This document shows positions 38,378-49,093 of a stretch of DNA of 64,000 bases, piece after piece; positions within the stretch are counted from its first letter, which is position 1, and the number at the start of each line of letters is the position of its first letter. The DNA lies in the NCBI GenBank assembly GCA_023374025.1, contig SIJG01000012.1, forward strand, positions 1,088,492-1,152,491, read 5' to 3'. This DNA comes from Heterodera schachtii. Taxonomy: Eukaryota > Nematoda > Chromadorea > Rhabditida > Heteroderidae. A model generated the notes under the pieces. The model searched no databases. It saw only the letters and a list, made by a program, of their open reading frames with translations, and was not told the origin of the DNA. Made by a program: the position numbers and the translations under genes.

Positions 38378-39424
38378 TAAATTTTTAATTCTCTCTATAA
38401 GATGATTAATAATTAATGAGTCGTGAAAAATTTCTACCTAGCAATATTTTTCAGATAATTTTAAAATTAACTGCATAAAGTTGCAAAATTTCTCAAAAAA
38501 ATTTTAAAAAAAAATTACTAAAAAATGTACAAAATTCATTTGCAATTTAAAAAAAAATGGGGGATTGAGAAAGGGATATATAAAAGTACATTTGGCAAAG
38601 GGAGGATTAAATGAATATTCTGCTGATGCTGATGGTGTTCACTTTTATTTAATGGGAGAGGGCAAAATGAAAATTACGGCAAAATTTGACCTAAAAAATC
38701 TGAGAGAATTCATCCGAATTTTGAATTTAGCAAAATGGTGACCCCAAAGAATTCGTAATAAAATGTTAAACCATAATTTAAATATAATTTCTGCTCCTAA
38801 CGTAATTGTTGGTACTGATCGAAAAAGTCTTTTACAACGAGAGTCTCGTCTTGGATTCAGACAAAAATTTCTTGAATTTTTGTTTCTTCGTTTCGATTTA
38901 TTATTTTCTTTGATCCAAATTTTATTTAAAATAATATATTTAGATACAATATTTACTAATTTTAATTTCTTTTTTGATAAATTCGTAATAAATTTCCATT
39001 TTTAATCGTTGTCGTTTTGAACCCCACAATTTTTTTTGTTCGTTTTCTGAATATTAATGAGTTTTTTTTTTTTTTTTTGCCAATTTCCAATCAAATTCTC
39101 TATAAATTTTGTTCACCATTTGTTTAGTGAAAGTCTGTTGGATTGACAAAAAAATGATTCATCATCATCAGCATCATTATCAGCAGCAGCAGATCGCTTC
39201 ATCAATGAAAACAATTCTATCATTTAGTGGGCAAATTGTGAAGGGTATTAGCGGATAAAAGATCAATCATCTACATAATTTACTTTATAAATTTGTAAAG
39301 TTGGATTTTTATGTTCCTAATTTTGATTATTTTCGAATTTTTAATAATTCAAACTTTTTTAGTTCAAAATTTGAATCCAAAATTTGAATTTGTCTAATCC
39401 CATTACTCGTTCCTCTTCATAATA
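38378..39424. promoter_or_regulatory. Divergent intergenic region B2/A2
   Basis: 1047 bp between two start codons pointing apart. It contains the B-side block (about 38600-38695: GGAGGATTAAATGAATATTC, GGGAGAGGGCA) and the A-side block (39160-39258). The mirror-image region 54857-56139 separates A4 and B3. A shared bidirectional promoter is plausible but unproven. Confidence 0.45.
39160..39258. promoter_or_regulatory. Conserved block upstream of A2
   Basis: ATCATCATCAGCATC, CAGCAGCAGCAGATCGCTTC, ATTTAGTGGGCAAATTGTG and GGGTATTAGCGGAT, 167-265 bp before the A2 start codon. Confidence 0.35.
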
Positions 39425-41245
39425 ATGGCTTCATGCAAATCACCCATTAGCCTTCTCAGCGTGCTTCTGACCATGCTGCTGATCGACCCATGCTTCAACT
39501 ACTATTTCTTTAATCCCGCTTGTCCGTTTGTTTTTAAATTAATTAAATCCCTAAACGGTTCATTCATTAATTTTGTACAATATTTCAGCGGATGATTGTG
39601 TTGTGGCCATTCGTAACCGGACTCAGATTCCACCTGGGGTAAGTCATCAGCAGTCTGTTTAAAAGTTTTGTGCCATTTAAGGCCCTAGGTTTTTGGTGTT
39701 TTGTCGTTACTCAAGGCCATCAAAATGGGCGTTAGCTCATAAATCCACCCAAAAAAAAAAATAATTATTTATTACGTGGCTCAAAAGTGAACAAATTTTT
39801 TCCCGAGACTCGATCCCGAGACCGAAAAGACGCGACTCGAGACCCAAAAAACTCGACACCCAAGACTTTTTCAAAAAATTTTCTTATTCGCTTACGAATT
39901 GTTTTTAAAATTTTTGGCAAGTGCAATTCGTGCACATAGCAGAAGTGATTGCGAAGGATCATAAAAATTCCTTGAAATTCAAACCAATAAAAATAAATTT
40001 TCGGAAATGGTATTCGCTCTCAAGCAACACATAATAAAATTTCAAGAAATTCACACCTATGAATCGAGCCTAAAATTTTCAAAAATCTCAAAAATTCATC
40101 TCCAAAATTTATTTTTTATTTTCATGACATAATTTTTGGTTTTAATTAATACTGATTTGGCTTAATTTGGTTAACTTTTTGAATAAATTTTGTCATTTCA
40201 CACCCTAAATTTGAGCATTTTTAGTGCCTATTTTCAATTTTTTGTGCCTATTTTAGGCATGCCAAAAATTTAAAAAAATCGTCATCCAACACATTGTGCC
40301 ATAACTGTTGTTTTGAAGCACTTGACAAATTTTTCAATTCAGCTTGATTCGTACGTGGATCTTGCTGTGCGCTATGATCAGCGTGAAGCAGCGCAAAAGG
40401 CGAACGTTTTTCTCAACACTTTTACAGCTGATTGTGTGCCCGGGGGCGAATTGGGCCATATTTGGGGCGGCTTTTATGGTTGCCTGACGTTTACCTGCAA
40501 AGATGGTCACAAATTTGTTTAAATTCAAAGATTAAGCTTTGTTAAAATCTTGAGTTTTTTTAAATTTAAATTACAGTTTTTGAAAACTCAATGCAAAAAT
40601 TGTAATTTATGGATAAAATTTTCAATTAAAAAATAATAGAAATAGCTAGGAGGATCAGAATTTGATGGGATCGGGGGTCAAACAGATTTTCGGGTTTAAA
40701 TATCCTGATTTTGCCAAAAAGTTATGACCCTGTCATCCCATAAAAAAAATCAGGAACCCAAATCAGGCATGGTCATGAGAAAATCCGGACAGTATCCTGA
40801 GAATTTTCATTTATTTTTCCGGATAAAAATTTACTGAAATATCATTTCCAATTGCTTGGATTGTGCTGGTGCTGAAAAACAATGTAAAATTAAATATTTT
40901 ATCTTTTTTAAAGAGCATGGTAAAGACATTTTTCGCATTAATGGATGCGCGACAGAAAATGACAAACAGTGCCCGACATTTTTCAACACTTTCTGCCGGG
41001 AATCGGGTGGGAATTCGTCGGACTGTCGCCATTGTGATTTGTTGGTCGACGGCAAAGTGTGCAACAGCTTTGATCAGCTGATCAACCTTGATCAGTCTGA
41101 TCAGCGGCTGAACAGCAACTTGAAGTCGCACAGCCATCACAGTAACAGCAGCAGCAGCAAAGCCGAGAAGCTTGGCCCGGCTTCCGTCTTCACCTGGATC
41201 AGCAGCAATTTGTTGCTGCTTTTTGGTAATGGAGTACGAAAATAA
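39425..41245 (+). CDS. Family A copy A2: secreted 10-Cys protein
   Basis: Exons 39425-39521, 39589-39638, 40343-40505 and 40914-41245 give 213 residues. The signal peptide is MASCKSPISLLSVLLTMLLI. This is the only A copy whose exon 2 donor is the consensus GTAAGT. Cys positions match A1; the exon 4 core is CPTFFNTFCRESGGNSSDCR, followed by HCDLLVDGKVCNSFDQLIN and a SHSHHSNSSSSK stretch, then the hydrophobic tail. Head-to-head with B2. The 3' flank is interrupted 12 bp past the stop codon by a 2.3-kb foldback element, which moves the family A downstream block to 43785. Confidence 0.87.
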
Positions 41246-41632
41246 AAACAAGGGTGAACTGTAGTGAACGCCCCGTGAAAAAAAGGGTCAAATGATATAC
41301 CAATCGATTCGTCTCGAGGAGCTAAGCATGGAAAAATATGTCTCGAGTTGCGGAAATGCCAAAAAACCGGTTTTTGAACCGGTTCAAAACTCGAAAAATT
41401 GAGATATTTCGCACTCAAACTTTTTTTTTAAACGATCGAATCCCGACAAATTTGGTACCATTTAAAAGCTCTTGACTAGCTTAATCTAAAAATCAGGAAA
41501 TGAAGTCAAACCGATGCAATCTAAGCACTTGGATAACTGAGTCCCAGTGAAAATGGACACTTCAGTACCGAAAAATAATAAACGGGAAATAACAATTTAA
41601 AGGCAAAATTTCGCAAAAGGGAGCATGCGAAG

Positions 41633-43017
41633 CAGGGCTGTGCGAAAATCTCAAAAAAAATTTTTCGTATACGAAAACGAAACGAAAAAGTGCATTCGAT
41701 ACGAAAACGAAACACGAAACGAAAAAAAATTTTTTGAAAACCGAAAACGAAACACGAAACGAAAAAATTTTGACGGACGAAAACGAAACACGAAAACGAA
41801 AAAATAACCATTTTCGTACGAAACGAAACGAAAAAACCGAAAATTTTTTGAACTTATTTCAATCATAATTAAGAAACATAAAACTTTAAAATTGTATCCT
41901 CTAACTGAAGGAATGAAGATCCTAGTAGGTGGAAAAGCTAATGTGGCTCTAGGACCGGGGTGTGACCAAAAAATTTTTAAAATAAAGAACATCAATGACA
42001 AAAAATAAGATTTATGGTCAAAAAAAGGCAATCTTGCAAAATTGGTTCGAATCAGTTAATATATAATTTTTTCGATAAAAAATGTATTAAAATGTTATGT
42101 TTTTCACATCCTATTATGGATTTTAACAATTTTTGGGGAAGAAATTAGCAAATCGTACATTTCGGTGAAAAAAGATTTTCAAACGTTTTTTTGCAGTTTT
42201 TTTTACAAGTTGATGAATGGGAAGTCGGTCCGGCGGCGCCGATAGGCGACGCCGGGAAAATTTTTGAAAATAGAGCTGAATAAAATTTTTAAAAATTTTT
42301 ATTGCTTTTTAAATATGCGAAAAAGTTTAGGCTTAACGTTTTAGTGAAAATTCAATCACTCATAATTTTTTGTGTAGTGATCAGAAAAATCCCAGATCTG
42401 CGCAATCTGAACCAAATCCAGAACCGATGACACCATTAGAAAGAGCTACTTTTCTAGGTTTTAATAGACTGAGCTAGCTATTTTTGCCCACCCTTAGCGA
42501 TTTTTGCCCAACCGATTTCGAAACTGCTTAGTTGGCTTAGGCAAAATTGAGTAGTAGGCTTAAGTTTTTTTTCAGAAAGTGCTCTGAAACGCACCAAATT
42601 TGATTTAAATGTTAAATTTCATAGCAGATCTTCTATTAAAATCGGTAAAATAAAGTGCGGTCATGCGGGATCGAACTTTAATGCACAGCACAAAACAAAC
42701 CTGCTGTTTTCACCACTAAACTAAAATACTTAAATAATAAAACTTATTATTTTTACCAAAAAAGTCATTCTTAAGGGTGTAAATATTTTCGTCTTTTTCG
42801 TAAAATATTGCTCTGACGAAAACGAAAACGAAACGAAAATCTAAAATTTTTTAAACCGAAAACGAAACACGAAACGAAATCCAAAATTTTAAAAACCGAA
42901 AACGAAACACGAAACGAAAAAACTTTAGCGGACGAAAACGAAACACGAAAACGAAACTCAAAAAGTGCCGAAAATGTAGGACGAAACGAAAACGACACGA
43001 AATTTCGTCCAGCCCTG
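41633..43017. mobile_element. hAT-like element nested in the foldback, TSD ATGCGAAG
   Basis: Ends CAGGGCTG and CAGCCCTG are perfect 8-bp inverted repeats, extended by TGCGAAA/TTTCGTC. Direct repeats ATGCGAAG flank it at 41625-41632 and 43018-43025. Joining the outer sides restores a continuous purine-rich stretch of the host element. Both ends inside are packed with CGAAACGAAAAC words in the same orientation; the middle is ordinary AT-rich DNA containing a tRNA-like A/B box pair on the minus strand (TAGTTTAGTGGT at 42712-42723, AGTTCGATCCC at 42667-42677). No transposase frame, so non-autonomous. CAGGG termini with 8-bp duplications are typical of hAT transposons. Confidence 0.88.
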
Positions 43018-43081
43018 ATGCGAAGACGGAGCAAGTAGTGGGGCGAGACGGAGGGCGGAGGAAAAAGTCTGACGAGCGCCA

Positions 43082-43137
43082 CAGGCGGTTGACTGCGGGG
43101 GCCCGAAGGGCCCCCGCCAATCAGTCAACCGCCTGCG
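43082..43137. other. GC-rich perfect hairpin
   Basis: CAGGCGGTTGACTG pairs with CAGTCAACCGCCTG around an inner GCGGGGGCCC/GGGCCCCCGC stem. It lies in the centre of the 2.3-kb foldback element, with a wider imperfect palindrome out to AGTAGTGGGGCGAGAC and GTCTCGCCCCACCTACT. It is the most GC-rich spot in this part of the window. Confidence 0.8.
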
Positions 43138-43784
43138 GATCACGCGCGGACTTCTTCCGTAGCCCGTAGTCTCGCCCCACCTACTGGCCGCCGTAGTCGA
43201 GTGTGCGGCGGTTTTTTAGCGCAATACTCGAAATTCAAGGCTAAACGATTTTCGTGTATTATATAACAAAACTTTTTTATTTTTTGGTACTGAAGTGTCC
43301 ATTTTCACTGGGACTCAGTTGTCCCAGTGCCTAGATGGCATCGGTTCATATTTATACCTTGTTTTTTAGATTTAGCTGATCAAGAGCTTTCGAATGATAC
43401 CAAATTTGTCCGAATTTGACCGTTTTAAATGATCAGGGGCCCCCCTTTTCATTCAATTTTTCGAGTTTTGAACCGGTTCAAAAACCGGTTTTTTGGCATT
43501 TTCGCAACTCGAGACATATTTTTCCATGCTTAGCTCCTCGAGACGAATCGATTGGTATATCATTTGACCCATTTTTTCACGGGGCGTTCACTACAGTTTA
43601 TCCAAAAACAAAATGTGATTTCAAAGTAAATTAGGTGCTAAATAGGCGAAAAAAGGAATTAACTGTACACTAAAATACCAAAATTGGTTAAAATAGTTAA
43701 GAATATTTTTTAAATGAAATTAAAAGGTTAGCCGATATTTACGAATGAATATTTTTTGTAAACTTTAACATTTAATTTAAATGT

Positions 43785-43930
43785 TTAGTGACGGTGTTCA
43801 TTTTATGGCATTAATCTGCTGCTGGTGAAGAACGAAGCTGATGGATGAGTAATGATGGAACGAATTGAAGATAATCCAAGGCCCCAAAAATGAAACATTT
43901 CGACCCAATGATCAACGATCAAAGCAAAAA
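43785..43930. repeat. Family A downstream block (A2), displaced
   Basis: Near-identical to 29055-29195 and in the same orientation. Its distance from the A2 stop codon (2.5 kb) is explained by the foldback insertion between them. Confidence 0.75.
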
Positions 43931-43974
43931 ATAACACAAAAAAAATACTAATATACATATATTTAATTCAATTT

Positions 43975-44240
43975 AATTGCTGATTAAAATTAAAATTTAT
44001 TTTTCATTGATTTCCTGGATTTATTTTCTAAAGAGGAATGTTGTGTCCATTTTTCCGTCGGTGTCCAATTTTCCGTCGATGCCCAACTGGATGAAATGAT
44101 TCTCGTTCATTTTAATCTTTGAGATATCGAAAAATTAATTAATAAGTTTTCAAAAACATATTCTACGATAAGCCTTTGAAAAATTAAAAAACTATTAATT
44201 TACAATTAATTTCCCATACAAAAAATTGATTTCGTGTTTT
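43975..44240. repeat. Array repeat R, minus orientation
   Basis: Contains TTTCCGTCGGTGTCCAATTT, CATCCAGTTGGGCATCGACG (minus-strand reading) and TTTTCAAAAACATATTCTAC. The other copies are at 48345-48590 and 51965-52210, both in the opposite orientation, consistent with inverted duplication around the array centre. No coding potential. Confidence 0.75.
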
Positions 44241-44349
44241 CAAAATTGTATACTGTGATACACGGAGTACGATATGAGTCAGTTTATTTATCTCAGTTAG
44301 ATCATTTCTTTTTTAAAATTAATATTTTAACTAAAAATTTCCATAAAAA

Positions 44350-44960
44350 TGTGAATTAATTTTTATATAAGCAATATTCTCTCGTCTTTTTAATATTCAT
44401 TTAAAAATTTGGAATGCTTCTGATCTGTCTTAGAAAAAAGTTTGAGGGATAAAATTAGTGAAAATGAGATAAAAAATAATGTTAAAAACTCAAAAAAATT
44501 TTAAAGAACATTGATTTATGGGATGAGAAAATTTATAGATACATTAGGGATAATTTTTTCGTGTTTTAGTATCCCTCCAGAGTTTGGTAAGCTTCTGATC
44601 ACTTTAAAAGAGTTATTGCGGGATTAGATTTTGATTAAAGTTACTAGCGAAGGAAGTTGCAAAAAATTAACTAAAAATTTTTCATAAAAATGGGAATTAA
44701 TTTTTATACATATAAGCAATATTTTTTTCTCTTTTAATATTCATTTAAATAGAAAAAATTATAAGGGATAAAATTTGCGAAAAATAAACAAAAAAAAATA
44801 ATGGAAAACTCAAAAAATTTACAAGAAAAAATTTCTAAATACATTCGGCTAATTTTTTTTCGTAATTTAGTATCCCTCCAAAGTTTGGTAAGGTTCTGAT
44901 CACTTTAAAGAGTTATTGGGGAATTAGATTTTGGTTAAAGTTACTAGCGAAGGAACTATC
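44350..44960. repeat. Direct repeat of about 300 bp, two copies
   Basis: 44350-44655 and 44680-44958 share GGGATAAAATTWGYGAAAA, TTTAGTATCCCTCC, AGTTTGGTAAG and TTAAAGTTACTAGCGAAGGA in the same order. The function is not evident. A diverged inverted copy lies near 51650-51900. Confidence 0.7.
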
Positions 44961-45624
44961 TCCTTAAAAATGTTTGCCTTTAGGCGAGGGACAAAAATTT
45001 TGCCATTTTTTGGGATATTTTTTCGCGAAATTTAAAATTCTTCATATTATCACAAAAATCAGGGCCAAATTTTAGGGTAAGATTTCCAATTTCTTATTTG
45101 TGTGTCTTTGCTGCAGTACTTTTGATCATTTCTAAAAAAATTATGGATCCAAAAACTAATAATGTTCTTATAATTATTCAGCAAGTTGCTCTAAACTTAC
45201 ATGTTTGATCGATATTTTCTTAAATATTTTGGCATCAAATATTATTTAAATATTTCTGGATTTTTTGATAAATCCTCACCCTAATAATTAGGAATTTAAT
45301 CACCACTACTAAATGAAAGTCTACTAAACTTATTAAAATAAATTTTGTCATTATCAACACTGGCTAAATAAACAGCCAATTCAATTCTCACTCGAAAATG
45401 AGTCATTTTCGATAATTTAATTATTTGCTAAAAATTATTATAATTTTTACTAAGCATAATTAGGGACATTTATTAATTAATTCTATTAATTCCTTTCACA
45501 TTTTTCTCCAAGAAAATTCTCTAAAATTATTAAATTTTAATTCATTATCATACGTTTGTTTAAAGCTAAGATTTTATTCAGCAAATAAATTTAATAAAAA
45601 TAAGTTTTTTTTTTGTATTTTTTA
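44961..45624. other. Intergenic region, centre of the inverted array
   Basis: AT-rich DNA with no supported coding region. It lies between the 3' flanks of A2 and A3, which converge here. Confidence 0.5.
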
Positions 45625-45765
45625 TGCTTTGATCGATCATTGGCCGAAATGTTTCATTTTTTTGGGGCCTTGGATTATTTTCAATTCATTCTTCCATCGT
45701 CACAACTTTCGTTCTTCACCAGCAGCAGATTAATGCCATGAAATGAACACCATCGCTAAACATTT
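45625..45765. repeat. Family A downstream block (A3), inverted
   Basis: Reverse complement of the A1 block: GCTTTGATCGATCATTGG, CGAAATGTTTCATTTTTTTG, CACCAGCAGCAGATTAATGC. It lies about 230 bp past the A3 stop codon. Confidence 0.75.
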
Positions 45766-45991
45766 TAATTTGCATGTTAATAATTTAATTAATTTGCATT
45801 CAAAAACAAAAAATTAAAGAAAAAACATGCATGAATAATTGATGTCTCGACCCAATACATTAAAAAGTTATGGAATAAGATTCCCCATTAATTAATTGCT
45901 AGGGTACATTAATTATACAAAAACATATTCGGTCGCAAAAATCATTTATTTAAATATTATTTTTCATTTAAATTCTTGCAAATTTTATTTT

Positions 45992-46821
45992 TCAATTTTC
46001 CCCATTACCAAAAATCAGCAACAAATTGCTGCTGATCCAGGTGAAGGCGGAAGCCGGGCCAAGCTTCTCGGCTTTGCTGGTGCTGCTGTTATTGTTCGAT
46101 TTCAAAATGCTGCTCAGCTGATCATCGGACTGATCAAGGTTGATTAACTGATCATAGCTGTTGCACACTTTGAAGTCGACCAAATTGTCATCACAATGAT
46201 TACAGTACGAAAGGCCACCGATTTTGATACAGTATGTATAGTAAACTTTCGAGCATTTTCTGTCCTTTCTTTCAGCGCATCCATTGATGCGGAAAATGTC
46301 TTTACCATGCTCTATAAATAATAATAATAATTTAACCGAAAATAAATTAAATTATTCAGGATGGTGTCAGAGTTTCTTTTGGTAAACTACTAGGATATTT
46401 AATACCGAAAACTGTTTGATTTGTCCCCCGAAATTGGGAATTTTATAATTTCTATAATAAATTTCTTCAGATTTATTTAAGAAAAAACCGTGGTTTTTTT
46501 TTAATTTTGTAAACGTTTTTAAACAAAATGTTGTTAGGCCTAATTAATGAGCAGTAAGTACCACAAATTGAAACAGCAATAAATTTGCTGACCGTCTTTG
46601 CAAGTGAATGTCTGGCAACCCCAAAAACGGGCATAAATATGTTCAGTTTCGCCAAACGGCATGCAATCAGCTGTAAAATTGTTGCGAAAAATGTCCGCCT
46701 TTTTGACTGCTTCCCGCTGCTCTTCTCCGATCACAATTCTATACACATACTTCTCAAGCTGAAACCGAAAAATTTGCCAATTTTCAAAACAACAATTATG
46801 GCACAATGAATTCGCAAAACG

Positions 46822-46852
<31 letters not shown>

Positions 46853-47644
46853 GAGTTTTTGAGTTTTGACACGAATTGATTTTGCCAAGGTAAAGCATGC
46901 TCAAATTTTTACTAGAGTTGAGCGGGGGGACCGGGACTTGAACACGGACAACTGAGTACCGAAGTCCTGGTTTTGACCGGGACCGGGACCAGTCCCGGTT
47001 TTTTCCCGGTTTTCCCAGCCAAAAATTCCCGATTTTTCAACCTGAAAAGGTCCCGTTCCGGGGTTTGCCCAAAATTCTCTGTCCCGCTCAACTCTAATTT
47101 TTACATATACATATAAAAAAGTGACGGTTGTATATTATTTGGGAGACGAATATCATTTTTCATATTTTTTTTTTGAGGCCAGAATCCAAGATTAAGAAAT
47201 TTTTATGGACTTAGGGGATCATTCCTGGCAGATGTATGAATTGTACGGGAAAAAAAACCGTATTCGTACTTGGCAAAATTCGTACTGATCCGATTGTTAT
47301 GGGTTAATGGGACACACCACTTCCCATTAAGTTTCGCGATTTAAAATAAGTTTTTCATATTTTAGAAAGTTAATTTAAAAAATTTTCCAAAAACATAGGC
47401 CCTAAAATGGCACAAAACTGAAAACAGACTGAACTGACCCAAGGCGGAATCTGAGTCCGATTACGAATGGCTACAACACAATCATCCACTGAAATTTTGT
47501 ACAAAATTAATTAATGAACCAATTAGGGATTTATTTTAAAATAAACGAACAAGGGGGCCAAAAGGCATTGTGGTTGAAGCATGGATCGATCAGCAGCATG
47601 ATCAGCACACACAGAAGGCTAATTGATGATTTGCATGAAGCCAT
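45992..47644 (-). CDS. Family A copy A3: secreted 10-Cys protein
   Basis: Exons 47551-47644, 47439-47488, 46593-46758 and 45992-46311 give 209 residues. The signal peptide is MASCKSSISLLCVLIMLLID. Exon 3 reads LEKYVYRIVIGEEQREAVKK and ends FWGCQTFTCKD. Exon 4 has the diverged core CSKVYYTYCIKIGGLSYCNH with one extra residue (DDNLVDFKVC), all Cys kept, then the SNNNSSTSKAEKLG stretch and the hydrophobic tail. More diverged than A1/A2, and closest to A4. A 184-bp hAT-like element lies in intron 2. Divergent from a family B fragment at 48255, which may be all that remains of its partner. Confidence 0.85.
46913..47096. mobile_element. hAT-like MITE, TAGAGTTGAGCGGG ends, TSD ATTTTTAC
   Basis: Inverted ends TAGAGTTGAGCGGG and CCCGCTCAACTCTA, with perfect 8-bp direct repeats ATTTTTAC at 46905-46912 and 47097-47104. 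The 184-bp interior consists almost entirely of GGGACCGGGAC/CCCGGTTTT words. It lies in A3 intron 2 and encodes nothing. Confidence 0.92.
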
Positions 47645-47837
47645 TGTTGGGAAGAGGGACGAACGAGAAGAAGAGAGCACTGGGATGAGGAAACTCAAAT
47701 TTTGAATTCAAATTGAACTAAAAAAAAAAAAATTTAAATTAGGAATATACATAAAATCCAATTTAAAAATTTATAAAGTAAATTTAAAATAAAATTTTTC
47801 GAAAAAACTTATTTTTAAACAAAAATTTATTTGCTCA

Positions 47838-47970
47838 GCTATTAAATTAGCCCATCCGCTAATATCCCACCACAATTTGTCCACTAAATGATTGAATTTG
47901 AACATTGGAAATTTTGTTTTTTTCATTTCTGAAACGATCTGTTGATGATGATGATGATGATGATGATTAT
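47838..47970. promoter_or_regulatory. Conserved block upstream of A3
   Basis: Minus-strand copy of the A upstream block (GATGATGATGATGATGATGA triplets; CCCATCCGCTAATATCCCAC), starting about 195 bp before the start codon. Confidence 0.35.
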
Positions 47971-48254
47971 GAATCATTTTTGTCCAAAACTCATTAATAT
48001 GCACAAAACTAACAAAATTGGGGGAGGGGGGTGGTTCAAAAAACGAACGATTTTTATGGATGTTTAAAAATGGAAATTTATTACGAATTTATCAAAAAAT
48101 AAAATTAGAAAATATTGTCATAAAGTCTATGATAAATTGCATTGCTGCTCGAGAGTCTCGGTCTTCTTGTCCAGAGGCTTTTCGTTTGTTTTTTGTGGGG
48201 CTCGTTTCTCTGCTTTCTCGGAGTCAATTCTCGAACTCGGCTCTCGAATCTCGG

Positions 48255-48335
48255 AAAGTTTTTGAAAGAGGTGAAATAGAAAATAAATATTACGGCACAG
48301 TATCGGCTCTGGCAGACAGACATTTGAGTTTTTGT
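48255..48335 (+). pseudogene. Family B exon 9 end fragment
   Basis: Reads TTTGAAAGAGGTGAAATAGA, then ATAAATATTACGGCACAG, matching the end of the long MATH exon of B1 (LKRGEIENKYYGT). It is preceded by a TCTCG-word patch and followed by repeat R. It is the only B trace next to A3. Confidence 0.75.
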
Positions 48336-48344
48336 ATGGAAAAT

Positions 48345-48590
48345 TAATTGTAAATTAATAAATATTTTTAATTTTTAAAAGGCTTATCGTAGAATATATT
48401 TTTGAAAACTTATTAATTAATTTTTCGATATCTCAAAGATTAAAATGAACGAGAATCATTTCATCCAGTTGGGCATCGACGGAAAATTGGACACCGACGG
48501 AAAAATGGACACAACATTTCTCTTTAGAAAATAAATCCAGGAAATCAATGAAAAATAAATTTTAATTTTAATCAGCAATTAAATTGAATT
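48345..48590. repeat. Array repeat R at left edge of the island
   Basis: Plus-orientation copy (GGCTTATCGTAGAATATATT; GAACGAGAATCATTTCATCC; GGGCATCGACGGAAAATTGG). The foreign island begins immediately after it. Confidence 0.8.
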
Positions 48591-48923
48591 AAATTGGAAT
48601 TGGATGTGACTTTAATAATATGTTTTTTTGGTAGGCTTTAGACAAAATATACCATAAATAGGCTGCTCTACATTTATTGTCCTTATGACCCGAAAGTCCG
48701 CAGTTCCAACAGATGTTGGCACAAACTAATAAGATTTATTATTGTATATAGATGAAAAAAAATTACAATAGGACGAAGGATGGCGATTTAAGCATTCAGA
48801 TGGGCTATGCTCCCAAGTGCCACATCTGAAACACCTTTCTCGTTTCGGACCCCCTAAACGATTAATATGTGGGCACGCACCGACAAACTGTTTGCCGTTG
48901 CAATGAAAACAGCCACGTTTCAT
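48589..48923 (-). CDS. Small CCHC zinc-knuckle protein
   Basis: Two exons, 48767-48923 and 48589-48725, joined in phase 1, give 97 residues. Two classical C-x2-C-x4-H-x4-C knuckles are visible: CFRCGTWEHSPSEC in exon 1 and CWNCGLSGHKDNKC in exon 2. A degenerate one (CFHCNGKQFVGACPH) is at the start. CCHC knuckles bind single-stranded nucleic acid and are common in gag-like and transposon-associated proteins, as well as in CNBP-type cellular proteins. The protein is basic at its C-terminus. It is a neighbour of the Ulp1-like gene in the same island and on the same strand, so the two may have arrived together. The stop codon lies at the island boundary, and the last codons border repeat R. Confidence 0.72.
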
Positions 48924-49093
48924 GGTTGATCAAAAAGTTTTGTTAATATAAATTAATTTGAAGAAAGAAATATATATATAAAATTAGATTTGTATACTAA
49001 AGATTGTTGAGTAAAATTTTATAATTCATATGGTTTACAAAAAAAAATCAGATGAAAAAACAAATTAGTAGTATATGTGTAACAACCGAACCC

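Larger units (their letters stand above)
41257..43598. mobile_element. 2.3-kb foldback element with long inverted repeats
   Basis: The left arm starts AACTGTAGTGAACGCCCCGT and the right arm ends with its complement (ACGGGGCGTTCACTACAGTT). The arms stay recognisable for about 330 bp (shared GAACCGGTTC, CATGCTTAGCTCCTCGAGAC and CACTTCAGTACC words). The centre is GC-rich. Removing the element puts the A2 downstream block at the spacing seen in the other A copies. No target duplication or transposase frame is evident, so the superfamily is open. Confidence 0.85.

Noticed and set aside
42771..43143. Phe/Arg/Ser-rich minus-strand frames
   Set aside because: Products of the CGAAACGAAAAC word repeats inside the hAT-like element.
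41257..43598. Target duplication of the large foldback element
   Set aside because: Tested several boundary choices (AACTGTAG, ACTGTAG, CTGTAG); the flanks do not match, so no duplication is claimed.
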